A stretch of 64,000 nt of DNA from Symsagittifera roscoffensis (lineage: Eukaryota > Xenacoelomorpha > Acoela > Convolutidae), in the NCBI RefSeq assembly GCF_963678635.1, contig NC_087062.1, positions 33,703,651-33,767,650 on the forward strand, given 5' to 3'. This document shows positions 30,213 through 38,749 of this stretch, piece by piece. The position numbers and the translations under genes are program-made. Within the stretch, counting starts at the first letter, position 1. Every line of letters starts with the position of its first letter. The notes beneath the pieces were generated by a model. The model was not told the origin of the DNA, searched no databases, and was given only the letters and a program-made list of their open reading frames with translations.

Positions 30213-33150
30213 TCTTTATTTGTCACTTTCCTATGCCTACTCTTGACTCAATTGCTAGAGACCTTATAGTTTTATTAACAATAATAATGACACAACACAA
30301 TAAATTTCACCAGATTCTATTAAATAGTGACCACGAATCCCTGTATGTTGTCAGAGTACAGTTTGTATAAAATTTATTCACACTAGCCGATTATCGGTCC
30401 AAAGATCTGGAAACTAGCACAATATGATGTTATCAGTCAATTTAAAAGATAGTGTAGTCACTACCCAATCAAGCACAGTTTAGGTTGATTTAAAATCAAA
30501 AACAAAAATTATATATTGACACAATATGAATGTATATATAAAAAAAACGTATGTGTCTTGTACTCTTAGTTGGTCGCAGTACAATAGTCGAACCTGTCTT
30601 TTAAAGAAAAAGCTTTCCCTGCTTGGTGCTGCACCAAACAGACAAAAGTTTGAAGGCAGTTATTTTCTCAAGTGGGCGTCTATTGCACCCACCGAGTATT
30701 GTGTTACCTATCTGCCTTCGGACTGCCCGAGCTAGACCTACTAAACTCCTCAGGGCAGTCACTTTTCCCAAAAACGTATTATGTTACAATCCACACCAAT
30801 GAATCACGCTCTTTTTAATTTAGACTTAGTGTCGCGAATATCCGAGTTCGGATCTGTTTTGTATTAGTCTGGTTCTTTTTGAAAGGCAAGTTACCAGTGC
30901 AGTCACTGATACCTAGCCTGTGTATTAATAACCTAATACCTCTCGCTTTTTAGTCTTTCTTTCGTTTACCCAAGTCCTTAATAAAATGATACCCCTCCGG
31001 ATTGGCACAAATAGGACCCTTCCGGACTGTCAGAATATGGACCCCTCCGGATTTGGACCCCTCCGAATTAGCAACTATAAGACCCCTCCGGATTCGGACC
31101 CCTCCGGTTTTGTGGAAAGTAGACCCCTCCGGATTCGGACCCCTCTGACTTTGAAAAATTTCGACCCCTCCGGATTGGGAGCCCTTAGCTGTCAAAGTAG
31201 CTTTTCGTAGTTTTCTTAATTTCAGCTTATACCCCTCCGGATACGTTCTGCGTTGCTTTTATGCTGTTTGAATTAACTGGGAAGGGTAAAGGGTCCTTTC
31301 CTAGACCCCTCCGGATTAAAGTTAAGGCACTTATTTGACAATTCACACTAACGGTGAAGGGTCTTATCACTTGCCTAATTTCGACCCTATTATGGTTGTC
31401 TTGTGCCTTCAGCCCTCCCTTTTTGTCTAGAACTGTCTTACGTTACTTAGTTCAATCGCTATCAACTTTTGGTAGGGTTATAAGGGTTTTTCAGAAAAAT
31501 TTATAAAACGTGAAGGGTGTACCCCTCCGGATTTGTGTAATTTGCTAAAAACAATCTCAAAAAATTTTCTCGCTCGCTTTTTCGAGTAATTCTCTTTCCT
31601 ACTAGTAAGTTCAGCTAATTTCTGATCTAATGGTACCAAGATTGACTCGATATGCTCTGTAGTTCCAAAGTTATTAACCAAAACGTCTTTTTTCCAAACT
31701 CAAAAATTTTCTCTCTTATAGGTTCCGCCTATCTTTTTCCGCAAATCTGGTCCTTTCGACCTAAAAATTATTGATCTGAGCTCACAAGGCCTGTACTCTT
31801 CTAGTTCAATGCAAAAGACCCGATCTAAAACGCTTTTGTAGAAAAAATTTGCGAAAAACTATGCTACCTGGACCCCTCCGGATTGCTGAATCCACCAAAT
31901 CAAACACGTTATGTTCGATTTCTCTGCAACCCGGAAGGCTTTCGGGTAGCGGGTTTTAAAACTCGTAGATTCACTAGTGGACGTTGTCCGAACAACTATT
32001 TTTACTGTCCTAACTCAAAGATTTCAAAAAATTTTCTGATTTTATAGTGTTTCTTACTATCAAAAATGGGAAAATTTGGTTTTTGGTACCAAACTAGTTC
32101 CAACCACTTCCGAACTAAAGTTAACCGGTTCTACTTATTACAGTAGTGCAGTTACGATGTAACACACTAACTTAGCGCTTTTTTCCGTTTCAAAAAATAT
32201 CGATATCTCAAAAATCGCGACTTGTGGGGGGATCAAAATATCGCTATTTTGACCCTAAAAACCGGTCTGTTTTCGTTGTTTTTCACTGAAAAACGATATA
32301 AGACTATTAATATAGGCTATATAAATAATAATATTAGTAATACTATACCCCTCCGGGTTTGTTTATTATCCGAATTAAGGTGCTTAACTCGGATATTCGC
32401 AATTCGGTGAAGGGTCACTACAGTGCAGCACTGTCGAGCCCCCCACAGATTACTATCTTACTTTTTGTACCAAAAGGGATACAAAACTTGTTAACGATAC
32501 CCAACAGTCGATTGTTGTTGTCGTTGAGCCCCTTCTTGTTGCTCCTTGAACTGCTTGCCGGATCGGTCTTCACCCAAGACCCTTCCGAATTGAGCGCAAA
32601 TCAGCTGACCCTTCCGGATTGAGCGCAATTTATCATTAACGTGCTTAAATGCTCAAATAACCCTACAGTACAAGCCTCTCAAACGGGCCACAAAATTGAT
32701 CGTAACGATCCTGACTGATATAAATGCCTGTAACAACAATATATCTATCAACAACAAACGGGGGGGTTGAATCACATCTTGTCTGGGGGGATGATTTCTA
32801 CTGATTTTTTACTTTTTTACTGTTTTTGGTTTTTTCGGTTATTTTTTTATGTTTTTTGTTTTTCTTGGGTACTATACTACTTTTTGTTTGGTTTTACTTA
32901 TATCTTAAGTGTTTTTGGTCACCAACCACTCAGGGGACGAGGGGACGGCCGATCCCCCCACCCTTCCTGGTTCGTGAATTTTCGGTCTTAACTAGGTTAA
33001 AAAACTATTCACGGCAATCCGGAAGGCCTCCGCGTTCCGAACTACCCTTCCGCCCCGGCGGTTTAGGCCTATTAAGGGCGTTGATGTGAGCATCCGCTCG
33101 GCGCGGAGTGCTCGTTAACGGTTCTGCCGGTCATGATGTTAAAAAAGAAT
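30213..33150 (-). other. Element 1 leader (5' UTR), ~2.9 kb
   Basis: No long ORF on the sense strand. Contains the dispersed AATCCGGAGGGGTC repeats (30985-32625) and an A-rich purine stretch near the PBS end (T-rich on the plus strand, 32805-32915). Very long for a Ty3/gypsy leader. Element 2 has a leader of similar length but different repeats. Confidence 0.7.
30985..32625 (-). repeat. Short interspersed leader repeat AATCCGG(A/G)GGGGTC
   Basis: About 17 copies (sense strand consensus AATCCGGAGGGGTC; plus strand GACCCCTCCGGATT). They are dense at 30985-31320 and scattered at 31519, 31869, 32347, 32578 and 32609. One further copy lies in the LTR near 10020 and 33655. The same motif recurs in the leader of element 3 in its own sense orientation, but not as a repeat array in element 2. 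Confidence 0.85.
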
Positions 33151-33167
33151 AACACCCAGGAGCGCCA
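33151..33167 (-). promoter_or_regulatory. Primer-binding site of element 1
   Basis: On the minus strand TGGCGCTCCTGGGTGTT, beginning with the TGG expected to pair with a tRNA CCA end. It lies about 13 nt inside the 5' LTR instead of abutting it. The identical 17-mer is at the same place in element 2 (49794-49810), and a one-mismatch copy in element 3 (60624-60640). I could not name the tRNA. Confidence 0.75.
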
Positions 33168-33180
33168 TAAAAACATACAT

Positions 33181-34102
33181 GTAACATTCGCCCGGAAGAT
33201 ACATATCGACGGATAACAAAACTAAGTCTTAAGACGACTGGCTAGCGTCTAAACAGAGCTTTGCATGTTTTTCACCGTCTCTACCAAGCCAGTACTTTTC
33301 GGTGGTCTTTTCCAACATCGGGTCGACAAAAACGTTACTATTCTCCGGCTTCGACCAGAACGCTCAAATTAACTGAATTACATGCAAAAATAGTGAGCTC
33401 ATGGCTGGGTCTCAGTATCCCCAGACCACGAGATCACTCCTAAAAACAGGGCTACTACTTATTATATTACTATTGTTTTTGTTCAGTAGATAAAAATCAT
33501 CATCTCCATCGAAGATGGATCAACCCTTTCCCCCCCAACTCTTAGCACCTCATCCTTGTCAAAACTAATTCAAATATCAGTTAAATTCAGGTCAGGACAT
33601 GACAGGATGCTAAAAGTGTATGTGAGTTAATAAAAGTCTCCGTCCCGAGACCCTTCCGGATTCTTGAATCTGCTGAATCAAGCTCCTTGTTCTTGATTTT
33701 TTGCTAATCCGGAAGGCTGGCTTCTTACCCTTCACCGTTGTTCGCAACGGCCTTGCAACTATTGTAGCAGCACAATAGTTGCAACTCGGAACGCTCTCTG
33801 CTATTCTGTAGTTCGTTGTCGTTTTCCAATCTCGATTTTCGTACTGTTCGCAATCGCAGATAAAGTTGTTCTGTTTTTCACTCGCTTTTCGTTAAAATGG
33901 CCGTTTCAGCATTTCTCAGAAATGTGACGTCATCATTCGAATTTTTGAAAATTTAAAATACTAGAATATTCTAGCCCTCACCGTTTGGCTAAACGTTCCA
34001 ATAACGTCGCTAATCCTTCGAAATCATCAACTCGGAAGGCTTACTGCTCAAAATTCGAATCCTGCATAAATTGCATTTTGGCCATTCTGGTCGAATGTCA
34101 CA
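33181..34102 (-). repeat. 5' LTR of element 1
   Basis: 922 bp, pairs with 9549-10469. Ends GTCACA at 34102, followed by the GTTT target duplication and then LINE sequence. The promoter should lie here; no unambiguous TATA box or poly(A) signal was identified. Confidence 0.95.
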
Positions 34103-34106
34103 GTTT

Positions 34107-34380
34107 TTGTCGTTGAATAGAAACTGAACTGCTGGTCTCCCCTCTCGGGAACCATAGGTTTACATATCTGTCCCCAGCCTCAGAGTAGAAACAGTAAACC
34201 GCAGGACTCCCCTTTCGGAAACCACAGGTTTACCTATCTATTCTCCCAGTCGTTGTAATGGTCGATAAAGCGAAAGTTGCTACTCGTTCCCGAGTAACTT
34301 CGGCTTCCGATGAAGCCTGCAAAACATGTAAAGGACCAGTGCGTGCACGTGACCCACTTTTCATCTGTATAGCTTGCTCT
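34107..34380 (+). mobile_element. LINE-A, 5' part (interrupted by element 2)
   Basis: Sequence between the two LTR elements. It holds two ~68-bp imperfect direct repeats (34120-34176 and 34188-34249, core 'ctccc(c)t(c/t)tcgg(g)aacca'), typical of a LINE 5' UTR. From ATG 34255 the beginning of ORF1 follows. Continues at 50705 after element 2. The true 5' end could also lie left of element 1. Confidence 0.75.
34255..34380 (+). pseudogene. LINE-A ORF1, N-terminal part with PHD-like zinc finger, split by element 2
   Basis: From ATG 34255 the frame encodes a basic N-terminus and 'CKTCKGPV...FICIAC', the first two Cys pairs of a PHD-type finger. The frame runs into the element 2 LTR at 34381 and resumes at 50705 with 'CKIHLTEKC', later 'LLCNDC', giving Cys/His spacing of the PHD (C4HC3) class. 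PHD fingers are known in ORF1 of several LINE clades. Disruption by the LTR element is clear. Confidence 0.7.
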
Positions 34381-35262
34381 GTAACATTCGTCTACTGCAG
34401 TCACACATGAGGCTTAAGAAAAATAGGCCCTATAACCATTGGCTCAAGAGTCAGGGACACTATCTCTTGTGTTTTTGTACCTCAAATCAGTCGGAGCCAA
34501 TTCGGTTCGCTTGTGACATGAGACTACGACCCGTTACAGCTTAAAGGCTACTACTAAAATATCCCCCCACTCTAGAATTAGAAACGTCCCCATACTTAGG
34601 TCTCTAGATACCCAAAATACATGAACGCCGTTAAAAACCGGGTTGGAACAATCCGTTAAGTTACTTTTTATTAGACAGTGGAACTTTGATCCATTTCAGA
34701 TGGATCAACCTAAAACTCGCCTTACCTCAACATAACAATTATAAAACACACTCTAGAAATTTAAATTAGTACTCACATTGTAGCACGCTCAAGAACCAGG
34801 AAGTAAATAAGTCGGTAAACAACTCAAGAATCAATAAAGTAACTAAAATGAGTTTAATGTTAGTCAGTTTTAACAACAAGAACAAGTTTTTACTCTAGAC
34901 TGCAAGTTCTCGTAAAACATTGGGACACTCCAGCTGTCCACCTTTCCACCGAAGGTTCACTCTAGTCCAGTTCGAATAATTGTTCTCTCGGGAATACTCT
35001 GTCTTCTATTTCAGATAGGACAGCTCTACTCTTGTTCACTATGATGGAAATTGCGAATAGCAATTTCCTACCGATATTTCTTGCAACTTTCCCGCGTTTT
35101 TTACTCGAACGTTCTGACTTCTCTTTTCTGATTTTCAGTTATCGCGAGAAAATCGTGCATGACAGGTTCCATTCGAAATTTTGCAAAATTAAATTTCACT
35201 CCAAAATCAAGTGTTTTTTGCTTCTCTCAAGGTCAAACTTCCGAATATGACCGACTGGCACA
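34381..35262 (-). repeat. 3' LTR of element 2
   Basis: 882 bp. Plus-strand ends GTAACATTCG...CTGGCACA. Two differences from 49823-50704 seen (near 34918 and 35075). Shares its first ten bases with the element 1 LTR; the rest is unlike it. Confidence 0.95.
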
Positions 35263-35274
35263 TACTCCCCGGAC
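35263..35274 (-). promoter_or_regulatory. Polypurine tract of element 2
   Basis: GTCCGGGGAGTA on the sense strand, directly before the 3' LTR; identical to the PPT of element 1. Confidence 0.7.
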
Positions 35275-35691
35275 TCGAGATCGATGTCCTCATCGCGTGC
35301 TGTCTTCTGCCAGTGAGTCCCAGAAAACCGAGTGTTACTCAAGATACAGTGCCAGTGGTCATTTACAGAAGTTTGCAGCAGACTTAAGCTTATCTACACC
35401 CCAAAATTCACAGCCATGTAAAATTTTCACACTATCGCTAAACAGCAATCAAAATCTGCACACACCTGCACCCTTGAATTCTTGCTTTCCAAGCCAATCA
35501 TTTAAAATTTCTTTTGTCCTATTCAATCAGGAAATTGTCATGCAGCATTTTGATTTATATAATAAGTATAGTATATTAATAACAATATTTGCTTTGTTAA
35601 AACTTCTTTTTCGTGAATCCAAGTTTCACCCGGATCCACGCTCAAGCCCCTTTTCCCCTCTCAAGACTCAAGATCCATACGAGCCACCCAC
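35275..35691 (-). other. Element 2 3' untranslated region
   Basis: About 420 bp, no sense ORF, nothing recognised. Confidence 0.5.
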
Positions 35692-36096
35692 TCATCTCGC
35701 ACTCTTCGCCTTGGAGGTACTACACCCTGAAGTACTAGATACGGCAAACTGTCTCAACAGCTCCTCTTCATCATCGGAGCTAATCACAATCTCCTCCCAA
35801 GCCTTCAGCTGCTCGTAGGATCGCATCCATTCTCTTTGCTCTTGCAACCTCTTTGCTTGGTTGGGTAGTGCCTTCACCCTAGATTCCCGGTTCAAACAAA
35901 AGGAGTTGTGCAGGCTCAAGCTCACGTTCTTCGCCAGGTCCTCCTCTAGTATCGATTCCCTCGCCTTGGTATTGTCTCTAGACATTTTACCCACTCTCTT
36001 CCATCCTGTCGTGATTGCATTACGATGGGTTAACAGGGGTCTCTTGAAAGCTTCCGGCCCAATCTCGGCCTGGAACTGTCGATACTCCTTTTGCAT
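35692..36096 (-). pseudogene. Element 2 remnant of accessory ORF C (C-terminus)
   Basis: 134 codons matching the last ~100 residues of element 1 ORF C ('LTHRNAITTGWKRV', 'LHNSFCLNRESRV'), then a different tail. It overlaps the preceding ORF in another frame because the ~6.4-kb internal deletion ends here near 36100. Confidence 0.75.
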
Positions 36097-36850
36097 GAGC
36101 TTTCAACCAGTCCACGCAATGATGCCTATTCAAATCCTCGTGTGACACTCGTTCGATCCCCAGGGTTTCCGCCAATTCTTGCCTGCATTCCAAACTCTCT
36201 AGATCCAGTTCTTTCACCTTCTCAGGATATCTCAAGCGAGCGGTCTCCATAGACTTATTTTCCCGTTTGCTCTCTGCCACTACCACTGAGGATATCGCCG
36301 AGCCTGGAGGTGTTGATGACGTCACCTCCTCAGACTCCATTGGCGTGGCACTCTGCAATCTGGTCTGGCTGCTCCTTGAACTGTCTCTAATGTCAACTCT
36401 CGGTCCCAAGCGACCAGACAAGGCCCTTGAGGCAAGGAATGGTGGGTTCGGAGGTGGTCCTAATGTGAATTGGGCTGTCTCTAGCAGATCCGCCTGCAGC
36501 GCATTTATGTGTTCTTGGAAGACGTCGTTTAGCCACTCTGCTCCCCTCGGTCTATCAAAATGGATTCCATCACTGGAGGTGTCTTCAGGGAATCCCTCTT
36601 TCTCCATGCGCTCTGCCACGTCCAACAGTCTGACAGGGAGCACACTCTTCCGGTGGATGTCTCTTATCACCTTGTTTAGGTTCCGCACCTTCTCGTTCAT
36701 CTCCAAGGCGTGCTGATCAAACATCATGTTGTAGGGGACAGTACATATCGTCAACAGGATGGGGTCCATCTGAATCCTCAGTTCCTCAAGAAGGCAGCTC
36801 ACCTTATCGTGCAGCCTTGTTATTTTCCTCGCTTCACCCCCTTGATACAT
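36020..36850 (-). pseudogene. Element 2 remnant of accessory ORF B (SGNH C-terminal half)
   Basis: 276 codons. Continues the SGNH fold in a frame shifted by one base from the upstream ORF: 'PILLTICTVPYN', then 'SSDGIHFDRPRGAEWLNDVF' with the D-x-x-H pair. Similarity to element 1 continues to 'HHCVDWL' and ends at the deletion junction near 36100; the last ~25 codons are out-of-frame sequence. The large unknown domain of ORF B is absent. Confidence 0.8.
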
Positions 36851-38249
36851 CGTTGGTCCCGACCATCAGGGTCACCGTGTATACTTTGGTCATCCCCAGC
36901 ATGTCAAGCGTTGCCAACATCTGTGGCGTGGCAGCTCCAGCGAAACTCAAGATTCCCGTCTGCCAGTGCGATCGGATCCGGGTCAACACCCGCACCAGGC
37001 TGTCCCCTACGATTAGATGAACCGCACCTTCTGGTACCCGGGGTGGCGCCAAGTACTGCACCCAGGCCGCATCATGAAAGCAGTCTCTCCTAGCTTTCTG
37101 CTCCGTACTCCAGTCCAGCCGATTGTGCCTGTGGTACCTCCCCTCTGTATTCTTCTTATAACTCAAGATCACGACACTCCTAACCGGCTGTTCCCTCCAC
37201 GTCGGGGGAAGCTCCGGTCTTGCCGAACTCTCACGACTCTTTTGTCGCAATCTCTCGCCCAGTTCTCTCAGACGCGATGAGCCGCCGCTCACCTGACTGT
37301 CACTCGAGGTCGAGGTTGGGGTATATCCCGGCAGCTCCACATCCATCAGTGGGCGTATGGGTTGCGTCTCTAGGCTACGCAAGGAAGACGTTGCGTCATT
37401 CGGTATCCAAACTTCCAACCCTTCACTCATGTGTTCTCGGGCCTCGCGGTCAAGGTTGAACCGTGCTCTTGCTCTGGGGGCTTCATCCACCTCCATACGT
37501 GACTCTGGCCTCGAGCTGGTGACCACTCGCTCCTTCGGCCTGGCTCCCTTCTGTGCATCAAGCTCGCGTTGCCGTTGTTCTATTCTGTCCAATTCCGACC
37601 TCAGTTGATCACGATTTGCGGCGTTCTCCCGCACCCTTAACTCCTGTTGATGTTCAGCTTTTTGCATCTCAAGCAACCTCAGAGCCTGGTCTCGCTCGTT
37701 GACCGCCTGGTCCCTTTCCAGCTGAACCTTCTCCCGATCCAGCTTTGCCTGATCCCGATCGAGGTTCGCCTTATTCCTTTCCTTCTGCGTCTTCTCGAGC
37801 TCTTTCTTTAGAACACCTAGATCCGGATATGCCTCGGTCGTCTGTTGCGTTCGTGACATCGATGGCACCCTACTCGAGCTCTGGCTTGTGGATCTTACTG
37901 TTGGCCTAGTCGGTAGTGGGAATTCCCCTGCGCCATATTCGGTATTGTTATTCAGGCCAGGATTCCTTGCCAAGTCAAAACCCCTTACTCCTCCATCCAC
38001 ATTCCAAGACAACCATCTGGTCTGCTCTTGGTTCGATATTCCCTCGGTGGTGTACCCGATCATCAAGACAGCCTCCGTTGCAGACTCCCTGCACTCACCC
38101 TGGTCCTCCAACTGGAGGATGGCATTCAGCATCACCGCCATTCTCTCGTCTATTTGGGTGTAGTCTAAGTCCCTCAGGCGTCTGTACAGCTCATCAAGAG
38201 TGGGCTTCTTCAGGGCCGCGGGCACGGATTTCCATAATCGATCTGCCAT
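36834..38249 (-). CDS. Element 2 accessory ORF A: long coiled coil plus SGNH N-terminal half
   Basis: 471 codons from ATG 38249. Residues ~145-240 form a very regular charged coiled coil ('LDRDQAKLDREKVQLERDQA'). The C-terminus has 'VHLIVGDSLVRVLTRIRSHW' and 'TLMVGTNDVSRG', then TGA. The following ORF overlaps by 17 bp in the -1 frame across a GGGGG run. ORF length and break point match element 1 ORF A (469 codons). Confidence 0.75.
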   Translation of the reverse strand: MADRLWKSVPAALKKPTLDELYRRLRDLDYTQIDERMAVMLNAILQLEDQGECRESATEAVLMIGYTTEGISNQEQTRWLSWNVDGGVRGFDLARNPGLNNNTEYGAGEFPLPTRPTVRSTSQSSSRVPSMSRTQQTTEAYPDLGVLKKELEKTQKERNKANLDRDQAKLDREKVQLERDQAVNERDQALRLLEMQKAEHQQELRVRENAANRDQLRSELDRIEQRQRELDAQKGARPKERVVTSSRPESRMEVDEAPRARARFNLDREAREHMSEGLEVWIPNDATSSLRSLETQPIRPLMDVELPGYTPTSTSSDSQVSGGSSRLRELGERLRQKSRESSARPELPPTWREQPVRSVVILSYKKNTEGRYHRHNRLDWSTEQKARRDCFHDAAWVQYLAPPRVPEGAVHLIVGDSLVRVLTRIRSHWQTGILSFAGAATPQMLATLDMLGMTKVYTVTLMVGTNDVSRG

Positions 38250-38749
38250 TCTTCGTGACTTCGGGATGTATACAGGTATGTGTTAACCAGCTCAAGAATT
38301 ACCTTACCGACTCAAGTATTACCCAACTCAAGAATTCTCTCGAAATGTTCCCTTGCAAATACTTGCTGTAAGTGCCGATTATCGCGAGTTCAATCAAGGT
38401 TTCTCTCTCTGTTTCTCGCTTGAGTATAGTTGGATTTTCAACTTTGTTTTTCAAACTTGATCTGAAAACAGAAAGCATATTGAAACTTGACATGTCATGT
38501 TCCTAACCTAGAGACCCCCCTTTTACCAGTATGGTTAAAATCTTATCATTTTCATATCACTTAAAACAATTCAATTGGAATTCCCTTAAAAGCATGCAGA
38601 TTCATTTTATGTTTTAGCACCGTTAACTCGTTTTAAAATTTAATTGTCATGCCAATCATATCTTTAAGATCCCTTTACCTGCGCCGCACCCCAGTACCTA
38701 ACTCAAGACTCCTCCCTCACACCCGACTCAATACCCCCATGTACCCGAC
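38250..38749 (-). other. Spacer between pol and accessory ORFs in element 2
   Basis: About 500 bp without ORFs. Plus-strand 'aCTCAAg' hexamers cluster at 38285-38340 and again at 38700-38770. Otherwise nothing identified. Confidence 0.5.

Larger units (their letters stand above)
9549..34102 (-). mobile_element. Element 1: giant Ty3/gypsy LTR retrotransposon, 24.55 kb
   Basis: Bounded by near-identical LTRs (9549-10469 and 33181-34102) and a 4-bp direct repeat GTTT (9545-9548 and 34103-34106). Order in the sense (minus) direction: 5' LTR, PBS, ~2.9-kb leader with short repeats, gag, protease-RT-RNase H-integrase-macro polyprotein, ~0.4-kb gap, three same-frame accessory ORFs totalling ~9 kb, ~0.8-kb 3' UTR, PPT, 3' LTR. 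The LTRs differ at about four bases and one 1-bp indel, so the insertion is recent. No env-like gene with signal peptide or membrane anchors was seen. The length is several times that of a typical 5-10 kb Ty3/gypsy element and comparable with known giants such as plant Ogre and planarian Burro. Confidence 0.95.

Noticed and set aside
33151-33167. tRNA gene at the PBS-like sequence
   Set aside because: Only the 17-nt 3'-end complement is present; no cloverleaf can be drawn from the surroundings.
36834-36850. Programmed -1 frameshift on the GGGGG run in element 2
   Set aside because: Not a standard X-XXY-YYZ heptamer and element 1 has no equivalent run; a simple indel explains it as well.
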